Source: Frondihabitans sp. PhB188
Lineage (GTDB): Bacteria > Actinomycetota > Actinomycetes > Actinomycetales > Microbacteriaceae
Reading direction: 5' to 3'
Length of the DNA: 64,000 nucleotides
Assembly: GCF_003752365.1 (NCBI RefSeq)
Contig: NZ_RJUO01000002.1
Location: forward strand, 310,001 to 374,000
Position 1 is the stretch's first letter. Each line of letters starts with the position of its first letter. The position numbers were made by a program, and so were the translations under genes. Under the pieces are notes generated by a model. It made no database searches. It worked only from the letters and a program-made list of their open reading frames with translations, and was not told the origin of the DNA. This document shows, one piece after another, positions 1-9,352 of this stretch.

Positions 1-711
1 CTCGGTGCCGATCTTCTCCTCTTCGAGAGTGGTCTCGAGCCAGGTGCTCTCCTCCTCGGTCAGCCACTTGGCGTGCGAGGGCCTGTCCTTGAGGTAGAAC
101 CAGGCCACGACGCCGACGATGACCGCGGGGATCGAGACGCAGAGGAACATGAAGCGCCAGCCCTCGAGGCCGAGCACGCCGTCGTTCTGGAGCAGGAGTC
201 CGGCCAGCGGGGCACCCACGACGCTCGTGAGCGGCTGGGCCAGGTAGAACAGGGCCAGGATCTTCGAGCGGTGCTTCGACGGCACCCAGAGGCTCAGGAA
301 CAGGATCGCGCCGGGGAAGAACCCGGCTTCGGCGACGCCCAGCAGGAAGCGGAGGCCCGCGAGCTGCTCGAAATTCTGGGCGAAGGTGAACAGGAACGCC
401 ACGATGCCCCAGGTCACCATGATGCGGGCGAGCCAGCGGCGGGCGCCGAAGCGCGCCAGGGCCAGGTTCGACGGCACCTCGAGAAGGATGTAGCCGATGA
501 AGAAGACGCCCGAGGCGAAGCCGAACTGCGCGGCGCTCAGACCGAGGTCGGCCTCCATGCCGTTGGGGGCGGCGAAGCCGATGGCGGTGCGGTCGAGGTA
601 GTTGATGAAGAACATCAGGGCCACGAACGGCACGAGCCGGATCGAGATCTTGCGGATGGCCGACCTCTCGACGCCGTTCGGCGCGGGGGTGGCTGTCAAG
701 GGGGCGTCCAC
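1..711 (-). CDS. MFS transporter, N-terminal part (cut by window edge)
   Basis: This is the first 237 residues of a major facilitator superfamily permease; the C-terminal half lies outside the window. The NYLDR motif at residues 37-41, at the end of the first membrane helix, is typical of the anion:cation symporter family that carries sugar acids and aromatic acids. About six hydrophobic helices are visible, with a cytoplasmic loop (KDRPSHAKWL) near residue 215. The GTG start at 711 is chosen because GGAG lies five bases upstream. The gene diverges from a FadR-type regulator, and two palindromic operator-like sites lie between them, so it is probably controlled by that regulator. A sugar acid or lactone substrate is inferred from the SMP-30 and lactonase-like neighbours. 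Confidence 0.88.
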   Translation of the reverse strand, partial: MDAPLTATPAPNGVERSAIRKISIRLVPFVALMFFINYLDRTAIGFAAPNGMEADLGLSAAQFGFASGVFFIGYILLEVPSNLALARFGARRWLARIMVTWGIVAFLFTFAQNFEQLAGLRFLLGVAEAGFFPGAILFLSLWVPSKHRSKILALFYLAQPLTSVVGAPLAGLLLQNDGVLGLEGWRFMFLCVSIPAVIVGVVAWFYLKDRPSHAKWLTEEESTWLETTLEEEKIGTE

Positions 712-803
712 TGCGACTCCATTTCGTTCAACGACGTTGTCGGACGTGCACGAGAGGGTCGTCCCGCGTCACTGCTCCCATGATGACTCCCGCAACATAA
801 TCT

Positions 804-817
804 GTCAACCGGTTGAC
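804..817. promoter_or_regulatory. Operator-like palindrome, site 1 (FadR-type regulator)
   Basis: GTCAACCGGTTGAC is a perfect 14-base palindrome between the divergent MFS and regulator genes. Related sequences occur at 849-860 and 2611-2624. GntR/FadR-family proteins bind short palindromes of this kind, so the adjacent regulator is the likely ligand. Confidence 0.65.
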
Positions 818-848
818 CAATTAAACTGCCGGTGTGCCCGCCCCCGAA

Positions 849-860
849 TTGGTTGACCAA
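849..860. promoter_or_regulatory. Operator-like inverted repeat, site 2
   Basis: TTGGTTGACCAA contains the inverted arms TTGGT and ACCAA and shares GGTTGACCAA with sites 1 and 3. It lies just upstream of the regulator start at 878, which suggests autoregulation. Confidence 0.6.
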
Positions 861-877
861 AAGATAGGCTTCACGCC

Positions 878-1618
878 ATGCCGGCCTATCCAGACGACGA
901 CCCCGCGACGCTGCGGCTCGAGATCGAAGCCGTGCCCCGGGGGACCGCCGTGGCCGAGGTCGTGAAGCAGCTCATCTCGCTGCTGACCGGCGGCGAGCTC
1001 ACCCCCGGGTCGCGGCTCCCTCCAGAACGCCAGCTCGCCGAGGAGCTCGGGGTGGGGCGGTCCGCCGTCCGCGAGGCCCTCGCGGCGCTCGAGATCCTCG
1101 GGATCGTCAGCGTCCGTCCCGGCTCGGGCACCTACCTGCGCGACTCCACCTCCGAGCTCCTGCCGACGACGCTCAGCTGGGGGCTCATGCTCTCCGCGTC
1201 GCGCACCCGTGAGCTGATCGAGGTCCGCGGCGCGCTCGAGATCCAGGCGGCCGCGTTCGCCGCGAGCCGGATCACCGACGACGAGGTCGAGATGCTGGCG
1301 CGGCACATCGAGACCATGAAGGAGAGCCTCGACGACCTCGACCGCTTCGTCGAGGCCGACGTGCGCTTCCACCTGCAGATCGCGGCGAGCGCCGACAACG
1401 TCGTGCTGCGCGACCTCCTGCAGAGCGTCCGCTCCCTCCTGCGCCTCTGGGTCGAGCGCGGCCTCCGCGACCGCGACCAGGGCGCTGTCGCCCTGCGCGA
1501 GCACATGGCCATCTACGAGGCCATCGCGGCGCACGACTCGGTGGCGGCCGAGGCGGCCATGCGCGTGCACATGACCACGGCGGGCGATCGCGTGGCGAGC
1601 CTCGACCTCGACTCCTAG
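878..1618 (+). CDS. FadR-type GntR-family transcriptional regulator (FCD domain)
   Basis: This 246-residue protein has a winged helix-turn-helix at about residues 22-90; the recognition region includes LAEELGVGRSAVREAL. A helical FCD ligand-binding domain covers about residues 105-235. An acidic and two histidine positions typical of metal-binding FCD domains are visible (EADVRFH, EHMAIYE, AMRVHM). The family usually binds a small acid and releases DNA. Operator-like palindromes lie upstream of this gene, of the divergent MFS permease and of the SMP-30/lactonase pair, so it probably represses this whole island. The ATG at 878 has no obvious ribosome binding site and the transcript may be leaderless. 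Confidence 0.9.
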   Translation: MPAYPDDDPATLRLEIEAVPRGTAVAEVVKQLISLLTGGELTPGSRLPPERQLAEELGVGRSAVREALAALEILGIVSVRPGSGTYLRDSTSELLPTTLSWGLMLSASRTRELIEVRGALEIQAAAFAASRITDDEVEMLARHIETMKESLDDLDRFVEADVRFHLQIAASADNVVLRDLLQSVRSLLRLWVERGLRDRDQGAVALREHMAIYEAIAAHDSVAAEAAMRVHMTTAGDRVASLDLDS

Positions 1619-1636
1619 GGGCGGGTCAGCGGTCCG

Positions 1637-2548
1637 TCAGCGACGAGTCAGGCGCGCATCGGTGGTCGTTGTCGCGATGCTGTAGAGGCTCGTCGAGGCG
1701 GCGGCGAACAGCGTCGTGCCGTCCGGTCCGCCGAAGCAGAGGTTCGCCGTCAGCTCCGGCAGATCCACTGCACCCAGGAACTCGCCGTCCGGCGCGTAGA
1801 CCTCGACGCCGGTCGCACACGACGTCCAGACGTTCCCCGCCGCGTCGACGCGGAATCCGTCGGCCAGACCCGAGCCCACCGTGGCGAACACCCGTGAGTT
1901 CTTGCACCGGACGCCGTCGGTCACGTCGTACGCGCGGATGCAGCGGTTGCCGACACCCGCGGGCTGGCGCGCAGAAGACGTGTCGGCGACGTAGAGCACC
2001 GACTCGTCGGGCGAGAACGCCAAGCCGTTGGGCTCCTCGACGTCGAGCACCACGGGGCGCACGTCGCCCGTGACCGGATCAGCCCGGAACACCCAGTGGT
2101 CGCCGTACTCGCGGAAGCCGGGGTGACCTTCTCGGGCCTCGATGATCCCGTAGGGCGGGTCGGTGAACCAGACGGTGCCATCGCGCTTGACGACCACGTC
2201 GTTCGGGGAGTTGAACCGGTAGCCGTTCCACTGGTCGGCGATCACCTCGATGACTCCGTCGCGGTCGCGCTCGACCCGGCGACGACCGTGGGAGCACTGC
2301 ACGACGCTGCCGTCGTCGTCGATGACCCGTCCGTTCGTGAACTCGACGCCCGAGGCGTAGACGCTCATCTCGCCGGTATCCCACGACCACTGCAGGATGC
2401 GGTCGTTCGGGATGTCGCTCCAGCGCAGCGTGCGGCTCGCCGGGATCCAGCACGGCCCCTCCGACCAGATGGCGCCGGTGGCGAGGCGCTCGGGTGCGGC
2501 TCCGGCCGGGACGAGTCCCGCGTCGGCGAGGTCGGTGAGACGGGTCAT
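1637..2548 (-). CDS. SMP-30/gluconolactonase/LRE family protein
   Basis: This 303-residue six-bladed beta-propeller lactonase hydrolyses a sugar-acid lactone in related proteins. The metal-binding residues of the family are present: E30 in WSEGPCW, N174 in EPNGLAF and D230 in LADGFRVDAAGNVW. The substrate-side motif NSPNDVVV is at 113-120. The gene is convergent with the FadR-type regulator and divergent from the D-apionate-lactonase-like gene, with a GGTTGACCAA operator in the shared promoter region. No signal peptide is seen, so it should act in the cytoplasm on an imported substrate. The exact sugar is not determinable from sequence. Confidence 0.88.
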   Translation of the reverse strand: MTRLTDLADAGLVPAGAAPERLATGAIWSEGPCWIPASRTLRWSDIPNDRILQWSWDTGEMSVYASGVEFTNGRVIDDDGSVVQCSHGRRRVERDRDGVIEVIADQWNGYRFNSPNDVVVKRDGTVWFTDPPYGIIEAREGHPGFREYGDHWVFRADPVTGDVRPVVLDVEEPNGLAFSPDESVLYVADTSSARQPAGVGNRCIRAYDVTDGVRCKNSRVFATVGSGLADGFRVDAAGNVWTSCATGVEVYAPDGEFLGAVDLPELTANLCFGGPDGTTLFAAASTSLYSIATTTTDARLTRR

Positions 2549-2610
2549 GATTCTCCTTCGAATCGCGAGTGCGACGGCAGGCCGAACGCCCTACACTGTC
2601 GCTGGAACAG

Positions 2611-2624
2611 AACCGGTTGACCAA
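2611..2624. promoter_or_regulatory. Operator-like site 3 between SMP-30 and lactonase-like genes
   Basis: AACCGGTTGACCAA repeats the core of sites 1 and 2. It sits in the 198-base divergent region between genes starting at 2548 and 2747 and could repress both. Confidence 0.6.
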
Positions 2625-2746
2625 TCGCGATCAGCCGCTCCACTTCACTGTCCTCCTATTCAACTGTGCTCCTATTCCACAGTGCTCCTCTACCACCGCG
2701 CTCCCTTCGCCGCGGTGGCACCACTCGCGACATCGACGGAGATGAG

Positions 2747-4654
2747 ATGACCGGCTCCCCCGAACGGCTCCGGCTGCCCGAACGACTCCAGGTGACGGAC
2801 GAGTGGACGGTCGTCGTGGAAGACGCGTCGTTCGATCGCCTCGAGCACGCGGGGCGCGAGTTCCTGCGCGCGATCCGGGTCGTCGTGCGCGACCGCGACT
2901 GGCGCACGATCCCGGCGGCCTCGACGGCGCTCTCGCGGGGAGGCGACGGCTCGCTCACGCTGACGGCCGAGCTCGACGACCTCGGGGTGAAAGCGACCTG
3001 GACGGCGACGCTCCGCCCGGACGGCCCCGGCCTGCGGCTCGAAGCCGAGATCGTCGCGCACAGCGACTTCGACAGCAACCGAGCCGGCCTCATCGTGCTG
3101 CACTCCCCCGCGCTCGCGGGCACGCCGCTCACCGTCGTGCATCCCGACGGGACGACCTCCGACACCGCGTTCCCCGTCGACGTCGCCCCGCACCAGCCGG
3201 CCCGCGACATCGCCGGCCTGCGGTTCGCGGGCGGCGAGCTCCGGTTCGAGGGCGACGTCTTCGAGATGGAGGACCAGCGGAACTGGACGGACGCGTCGTT
3301 CAAGACCTACAGCACGCCGCTGTCGCTGCCGTTCCCGGTCCGCGTCGCTGCCGGCGCCGTGATCAGGCAATCCGCCGTGCTCACGCCGACCGGCACGGCC
3401 CCGGCCTCTCCGGCTGCCGCATCTCCTGAGGCGCGCACCGCCGCCGTCTTCCCGCAGCTCGCCGTCGGAGCCGCCAGCGCCCCGGGTCGCCCCCGCCGCC
3501 TGCTCCCATGGCTCGCGGGCGCCGGGATCCTCGTCGAGCTCGACCTGACCAGCGCCGCCTGGTCGCGAGTCCTGAGCCGGGCCCGCGCCGACTCCCCCGG
3601 TGCGCGGCTCGACGTGCGCCTGATCGCAGCCGACGCGGAGCAGCTCGTCGCCGCCGCCCACGCGCTCTGCGGGGTCCCGGTCGGCCGTCTGGCCGTCTAT
3701 GACGCCGCGACACACGGCACGACGCCCGAGCTCTGGCGCCGCCTCGGCGAGCTCGCCGCGAGCGAGCCTCTGACCGGCACCCTGGTCGGCGGCACGCGCG
3801 CTCACTTCACCGAGCTCAACCGCACCTCGCAGTCCCTGCCCGATGACCTGGCCGGCGTGACTTTCTCAGTCACCGCGGGCATGCACGACTGGTCGACGAC
3901 GCAGAAGGTCGAGTCGATCGCCCTTCAGCGAACCGTCGCCGAGCAGGCCGTGCGGATCGCCGCGGGCCGCCCCGTGCACGTCGGCCCGATCTCGCTCCGC
4001 GCGCGGTTCAATGCCGTCGCGACCTCGGCGCCGACACCCGCGCCGGACGACCCGGAGCGCGACGGATCAGAAGCCGCGCTCACGTGGGGATCGTCCGACC
4101 CGCTGCAGCGCGAGCCGTTCTTCGCCGCCTGGCTGGTCGCCTCGGCCGCCGCACTGACCGTCGACGGCGTGGCGTCGCTGGCGTTCGCCGAGGCGTGGGG
4201 GCCGCGCGGCTTCGGCGATGCGGACGGCGCGCCCTACCCCGCCGCCGACGCACTGCGGATCCTCAGCTCGTTCCAGGGGTGCGAGGTCGTCGAGGCCGGT
4301 CGGGTGGGGCCGGACACGTGGGCGATCGCGGTGCGCCGCCCGACCGGGGTCGAGGTCGTCGCTGCCAATCTGGGCGCCGACCCGGCCACCGTCACGGTCG
4401 CCGGCCGGACGCTGACCGTCGAGCCCCTGACCGTGGCACACCGGGACGAACGCTCAGCTGACCGGCACCGATCCCAGCTCGTGCTGGATCTGGAGTGCGA
4501 GCTCGCGGAGCATCGACACGTCGACGTCCTCCCCCTCCCGAGGCTCGGAGTCGAAGACGCAGAGCGCGCCGATCCGGGTGCCGTCGGCAGTCTCGACCGG
4601 GTAGCCCGCGTAGAAGCGCATAGGCGCACCCTCCCCGGGAACCCGCGCGTCTGA
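2747..4654 (+). CDS. D-apionate lactonase-like protein (ApnL-type, TIM-barrel)
   Basis: The protein has 635 residues from the ATG at 2747, which follows GGAG at good spacing. An N-terminal beta-rich domain contains the motif MEDQRNWTDASFKTY. A barrel-like part ends in EAWGPRG and a small C-terminal beta domain follows. This layout resembles the D-apionate lactonase family, recalled from memory, and fits the SMP-30, permease and FadR context. It may hydrolyse a lactone or a glycoside-like substrate. The last 67 or so residues (from 4454) are antisense to the 3' end of the next gene and look like non-native sequence. A TGA in another frame at 4459-4461 suggests a frameshift or a recently lost stop. 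Confidence 0.6.
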   Translation: MTGSPERLRLPERLQVTDEWTVVVEDASFDRLEHAGREFLRAIRVVVRDRDWRTIPAASTALSRGGDGSLTLTAELDDLGVKATWTATLRPDGPGLRLEAEIVAHSDFDSNRAGLIVLHSPALAGTPLTVVHPDGTTSDTAFPVDVAPHQPARDIAGLRFAGGELRFEGDVFEMEDQRNWTDASFKTYSTPLSLPFPVRVAAGAVIRQSAVLTPTGTAPASPAAASPEARTAAVFPQLAVGAASAPGRPRRLLPWLAGAGILVELDLTSAAWSRVLSRARADSPGARLDVRLIAADAEQLVAAAHALCGVPVGRLAVYDAATHGTTPELWRRLGELAASEPLTGTLVGGTRAHFTELNRTSQSLPDDLAGVTFSVTAGMHDWSTTQKVESIALQRTVAEQAVRIAAGRPVHVGPISLRARFNAVATSAPTPAPDDPERDGSEAALTWGSSDPLQREPFFAAWLVASAAALTVDGVASLAFAEAWGPRGFGDADGAPYPAADALRILSSFQGCEVVEAGRVGPDTWAIAVRRPTGVEVVAANLGADPATVTVAGRTLTVEPLTVAHRDERSADRHRSQLVLDLECELAEHRHVDVLPLPRLGVEDAERADPGAVGSLDRVARVEAHRRTLPGNPRV

Positions 4655-5683
4655 CCAGGCGTCCTGCACCACCAACGGCGTGGAGTGCTCGATCGTCACG
4701 CGGCAGAACGACGTCTCGAGCGAAGCCTCGGGGCCCGCGTCGATTCCGGCCACGGCCTTGTTCCACTGCCGGTCTCCGCCGATGACGGTGAAGGCGGCGC
4801 CCCTGGTTCCGAAGGCCTGGGCGGCGCGGGCGACGATCTCGTCGAAGCGCCTCTCGGAGGGGGAGCCGTCGAGGCCGGCATCCCAGATGGCCGCGAGCCG
4901 GCGGTCGCGCGACTGAGGACGGTCGCGCGCCGCGCGGGTCTCGCTCCCGGGCGCGGCCTGCATCTCGAGGTGCGGTGTCATGGCGTCGGCCATGGTGAGC
5001 GCCCACTGGCGGAAGCGCTCAGGCGATCGGTAGCGGTGCTCCGCGGCGGTGGATCCCTGCCTCGTCGTCGGCAGGCAGTTCTCGGGCGGGCTGACGAAGT
5101 GCGCTCGCGGGTGACCCTGGCAGATGGCGAAGGTGAGCTGGTTGAGGTGATCGGCCCACCGGTCGGTCTCGCCGCCCGGACGGGCCCTGTAGATCGGGAT
5201 GCTCGACACCGGCTGGATGCCCATGACGAAGATCCTGGTGAGAGGCGCCGTGTGACGCTCGAACGCGTCGATGAGACGCACCAGACCCTCGGCCCACTTG
5301 CGGGGCGAGGTGAAGCGGTAGGCGTCGCTCGCCCCCATCACGATGACGATGGCGTCGTAGACCCCTAGCGAGTCGCCGGAGAGCACGCTCGCGGCCGACT
5401 CGACGTCCCACCGCATGTCGGCGAGGAGGTCGACGTCGGCCCCGCGCCCCGTGCGCTGGCTCAGAGCGCGGGCGAGCTGGCCGGGGATCGCGAGCTCGTG
5501 GGTGCCGACGCCCCAGCCCATCGCGATTCCGTTTCCGAAGACGAGCACGCGGTCGGGGTTCTCCCCGGGAGCATGCCCCTGGGGCGCATCGTGCGGTCGG
5601 GGGACGGACGAGGGTCCGTCGCCGACGAGTCGGTAGCGCTGGACCCGCGCGGGGCGCAGGAGGGCAGGGACGAGCTGGGACAT
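4454..5683 (-). CDS. SGNH-hydrolase-like domain fused to GAF domain
   Basis: The 409-residue protein starts at an ATG preceded by GGAG. Residues 44-250 have the SGNH layout: block I at FGNGIAMG (49-56), a block III-like MGASDA, and a late EHRYRSPERF segment. Block I reads GNG where active enzymes have GDS, so the nucleophilic serine is absent and the domain may only bind ligands. Residues from about 255 onward form a GAF sensor domain (FDEIVARAAQAFG, FCRVTIEHSTPLVV, GYPVETADGTRIGALCVFD). No output domain follows. It is probably a cytoplasmic sensor or pseudoenzyme of unknown ligand. The 3' end overlaps the convergent lactonase-like gene by 201 bases. Confidence 0.72.
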   Translation of the reverse strand: MSQLVPALLRPARVQRYRLVGDGPSSVPRPHDAPQGHAPGENPDRVLVFGNGIAMGWGVGTHELAIPGQLARALSQRTGRGADVDLLADMRWDVESAASVLSGDSLGVYDAIVIVMGASDAYRFTSPRKWAEGLVRLIDAFERHTAPLTRIFVMGIQPVSSIPIYRARPGGETDRWADHLNQLTFAICQGHPRAHFVSPPENCLPTTRQGSTAAEHRYRSPERFRQWALTMADAMTPHLEMQAAPGSETRAARDRPQSRDRRLAAIWDAGLDGSPSERRFDEIVARAAQAFGTRGAAFTVIGGDRQWNKAVAGIDAGPEASLETSFCRVTIEHSTPLVVQDAWSDARVPGEGAPMRFYAGYPVETADGTRIGALCVFDSEPREGEDVDVSMLRELALQIQHELGSVPVS

Positions 5684-5900
5684 GGGTTGCTCCGAGTGGT
5701 TGGTTCGGTTCGCCGGAGGTCGTCGTGTCGTCCTGATCCGTGGTGAACGACCGACCCCTTGTGGCTGGGTTGGGGCAACCGTACGTCTGTCGAATAGATG
5801 TGGCAAGCACCAGAAGTGGGGGCCGCCGACATCCGCCTCCGGTCCGAGGACTGTGCGAAGGCCCTGGTCGCGGCCCGCGCCGCTGGAGCTCGATGCCCTC

Positions 5901-6194
5901 CTAGAGCTCGATGCCCTCGGTGAAGGTGCGGAAGACCGGCGGCGCGGCCATGATCGATCCGAGGCGGTTGGCCCCCTCCGGGGTCTGCCTCCATTCGGCG
6001 TAGGCGGTGCGCGCCTCGACGGTCGCCCACGACTCCACGATCACGATCTTCGACGGGTCGTCGTCGTCGATCAGGATGTCGATGCCGGTGTTGCCCTCGC
6101 GGTCGCGCGTCTGAGTCAGGACCTCGCGGATGACCTCGGTCGCGCCGGCGACGTCGGTGTTGAGGGTCATCTCGAGGAGCACGGTCATCGTCAT
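5901..6194 (-). CDS. ABM-domain protein (antibiotic biosynthesis monooxygenase fold)
   Basis: This 97-residue protein has the ferredoxin-like ABM dimer fold: an N-terminal strand (VLLEMTLN), a helix (GATEVIREVLTQTR), the central GIDILIDDDDPSKIVIVESW, then a YAEWRQTPEG helix. Such proteins act as small oxygenases, isomerases or stress proteins without a cofactor. The start at 6194 begins MTMTVLLEM; an upstream in-frame ATG at 6245 would add a basic, unlikely leader. It lies 63 bases downstream of the esterase start at 7223 in the same direction and may share its transcript. Function is unknown beyond the fold. Confidence 0.75.
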   Translation of the reverse strand: MTMTVLLEMTLNTDVAGATEVIREVLTQTRDREGNTGIDILIDDDDPSKIVIVESWATVEARTAYAEWRQTPEGANRLGSIMAAPPVFRTFTEGIEL

Positions 6195-6257
6195 GGGTCG
6201 TTCCAGTTCGTCGGGCCGCTCCGATCGGCGGCGTCGATCCATCATGCTCTCGCGTCG

Positions 6258-7223
6258 TCAGACCGGCAGCACCTGTCGGAGAACAGCCAGCTGCGCCTCG
6301 TCGTCGAAGACGTCGCCGCCCTCATGGCCGTTGTACGGCCAGACGGTGATCGCCTTCTCGCCGCCGTAGACGTTGAACGCGCCGAAGACGGTCGAGGGCG
6401 GGCAGATCGGGTCCATCAGCGCCGTCGTGAACCACGCGGGCGCGGTCGCACGGCGGGCGAAGTTGACGCCGTCAAAGTAGGCGAGCACGCCGTGCACGGC
6501 GTCGACCCGGTCGCGGTGCACGGCCAGGTACCGGCCGATCTCCTTGTAGGGATCGGCATCGGTCATGACGGTCGCGCGCGGGAAGTCGCAGAGGAAGGGC
6601 ACCCGCGGGAACGCTGCGGCCAGCCCCGGAACGAGACCGGCTACGGCGAGCGCGATGCCTCCGCCCTGGCTGCCGCCGAGCACGACCACCCGATCGGCAT
6701 CGATCGCCGGCAGGGTGCGAGCCGCCTCGACCGCACGGACAGCGTCCGCGAACACTCGGCGGTAGTAGTACGTCTCGCGGCTGTCGATACCCCGGGTCAG
6801 GAAGCCCGGGAACTGGGGGCCGCCGCCATCGGGGTCGGCGGTCGCGCCCTCGCTCCACGCCGAGCCCTGCCCCCGGGTGTCCATCTGGAGGTGCGCGTAG
6901 CCGGCCGACGACCAGAAGAGATTCTCGACGGCACGCCCTCGGCCTCCGCCGTACCCGACGAACTGCACGACGGCCGGGAGCGGCGCCGACGCGCCGTGCG
7001 GCACGCGCAGCCACGCCCGGACCGGCTGCCCCTCGTACCCGGCGAACGTCACGTCGAACACGTCGACGGTGGCCAGGCCGGTGTCGACGGGCACCACGGC
7101 GAGGCCGAGATCGTGAGACCGGGTGCTGTCGAGGGTGGCCGCCCAGAACTCGTCGAAGTCGACGGGATCGACCTGGCTGCTGGTGTAGCGGCGGAGCTCT
7201 TCTTCGGGCATGTCGACGAACAT
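6258..7223 (-). CDS. Acetylxylan esterase / cephalosporin-C deacetylase family
   Basis: The protein has 321 residues, the usual length for the AXE1 alpha/beta hydrolase family that removes acetyl groups from xylo-oligosaccharides and related compounds. The N-terminal MPEEELRRY segment matches the family start. The nucleophile elbow GGSQGGG lies near residue 180, the acid in MDPICPP near 270 and the histidine in YNGHEGG near 300. There is no signal peptide, so it should deacetylate imported sugars. An in-frame GTG two codons earlier is possible; the ATG at 7223 has AGG eight bases upstream. The plant-sugar theme fits the lactonase island and the beta-galactosidase further right. Confidence 0.88.
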   Translation of the reverse strand: MFVDMPEEELRRYTSSQVDPVDFDEFWAATLDSTRSHDLGLAVVPVDTGLATVDVFDVTFAGYEGQPVRAWLRVPHGASAPLPAVVQFVGYGGGRGRAVENLFWSSAGYAHLQMDTRGQGSAWSEGATADPDGGGPQFPGFLTRGIDSRETYYYRRVFADAVRAVEAARTLPAIDADRVVVLGGSQGGGIALAVAGLVPGLAAAFPRVPFLCDFPRATVMTDADPYKEIGRYLAVHRDRVDAVHGVLAYFDGVNFARRATAPAWFTTALMDPICPPSTVFGAFNVYGGEKAITVWPYNGHEGGDVFDDEAQLAVLRQVLPV

Positions 7224-7388
7224 GCCCACAGCCTAGCCAGCCGCCGCGACGCGAGCCGCAGGGCGAATCCGCGACGGGTGGCCGTTCTCCCGGGGAGAGT
7301 CGTACCCTGGAGGCATCGTCGACATCGGAGTCGGCGACTCGGAGCCCCAGGGCTCCCGGTAGGCGGCGCAGAGAGGCGACGAAGACCA

Positions 7389-7607
7389 ATGGATCACGAG
7401 ACACGACGGTTCGCCCGCGAAGCGAAGCGCGAGATCAAGCTGCTCATCGAGCAGTGCTCGTACATCGCTCCCACGCAAGAGCAATCGGCCGCGCAGGACC
7501 CCGCCGAGGAGTTCGACCGCGAGACCGAGGTCATCATGCGGTCGAGCATGGGAGGCAGCGCCAATCTGGCGTTCTTCCTCCCCTACCTCTGGAAGCACCG
7601 GCACTAG
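7389..7607 (+). CDS. Small uncharacterised protein
   Basis: This open frame encodes 72 residues. The N-terminal half is a charged amphipathic helix (RRFAREAKREIKLLIEQ). An acidic middle (DPAEEFDRETEV) and a hydrophobic-aromatic end (NLAFFLPYLWKHRH) follow. No family is recognised. Support for a real gene comes from the amphipathic pattern, the strong hairpin right after the stop, and the lack of any better gene in the 480-base gap. The ribosome binding site is weak (AGAGG about 12 bases upstream). It may be a small regulatory or membrane-associated protein. Confidence 0.5.
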   Translation: MDHETRRFAREAKREIKLLIEQCSYIAPTQEQSAAQDPAEEFDRETEVIMRSSMGGSANLAFFLPYLWKHRH

Positions 7608-7638
7608 ACCGCTCGACGCGCTACGACCCGACCGCAGG

Positions 7639-7695
7639 CGAGATGGCCGCCCCGGTCGCACCCCGCAGGGAGTGACGACCGGGACGGCCATCTCG
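7639..7695. terminator. Bidirectional hairpin terminator
   Basis: Two 20-base arms (7639-7658 and 7676-7695) are complementary except for one position. They lie between the convergent small gene ending at 7607 and the Rpf-like gene ending at 7710, so the hairpin probably ends both transcripts. Confidence 0.75.
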
Positions 7696-7709
7696 TGGCG
7701 TGCCGTCGA

Positions 7710-8648
<939 letters not shown>

Positions 8649-8695
8649 TCACCGCAGAACGGATTTTTCTGACGGCAGGAGCCGTTGCCATCACC

Positions 8696-9337
8696 ATGAG
8701 CACACTAGGAATCATCGGAGCAGGTCACATCGGCAGCCAGGTCGCCCGCGCGGCGATCGCGACCGGATACGACGTCGTCATCAGCAACTCCCGCGGGCCG
8801 GAGACCCTCGCCGACCTCGTCACGGAGCTCGGGCCGAAGGCGCGCGCCGCGACCGCGGCCGGGGCAGGGGAGGCCGGCGACGTCGTCGTCGTGACCGTTC
8901 CGCTCAAGGCCATCGAGCAGGTCCCCGTCGAGCCCCTCGCCGGCAAGATCGTCATCGACACGAACAACTACTACTTCGAGCGCGACGGCCACATCGCCGC
9001 TCTCGACGAAGGCACCGACACGGTCAGCGAGATGCTCCAGAGGCACCTCCCGACGAGCCGCGTCGCCAAGGGCTTCAACCACATCATGGCGAAGGACATC
9101 ACCGAGGACGCCCTCCCGGCGGGCGACCCGAAGCGCCGCGCACTCGCGACCTCGAGCGACTTCGACGACGCGAGCACGTTCGTCGAGAAGCTCTACGACG
9201 AGTTCGGCTTCGACACCGTCAACGTCGGCCCGCTGGCCGACAGCTGGCGCGTCGAGCGCGACCGCCCGGCCTACGTCGTGCGCCAGTCGAAGGCGGAGCT
9301 CGTCGAGAACCTGGCCAAGGCCCCGCGCACGGTCTGA
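8696..9337 (+). CDS. NAD(P)-binding reductase, F420-dependent NADP reductase type
   Basis: This 213-residue protein begins with a Rossmann fold (GIIGAGHIGSQVARAA, residues 5-20). It continues with the NADP-contacting NSRGPETLADL and a second half matching the F420H2:NADP oxidoreductase / YqeN-like dinucleotide-binding family (VIDTNNYY, KGFNHIMAKDI). Family members transfer hydride between NADPH and F420 or act as uncharacterised dehydrogenases. It stands alone: the Rpf gene is divergent upstream and a small membrane protein gene faces it downstream. No F420 biosynthesis gene is in the window, so its partner is uncertain. Confidence 0.82.
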   Translation: MSTLGIIGAGHIGSQVARAAIATGYDVVISNSRGPETLADLVTELGPKARAATAAGAGEAGDVVVVTVPLKAIEQVPVEPLAGKIVIDTNNYYFERDGHIAALDEGTDTVSEMLQRHLPTSRVAKGFNHIMAKDITEDALPAGDPKRRALATSSDFDDASTFVEKLYDEFGFDTVNVGPLADSWRVERDRPAYVVRQSKAELVENLAKAPRTV

Positions 9338-9352
9338 CCGCGCGCGTCGGCG

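Noticed and set aside
4442-4654. Native C-terminal domain of the lactonase-like protein
   Set aside because: The sequence lacks hydrophobic core patterning and mirrors the GAF coding strand, so it is treated as read-through rather than a domain.
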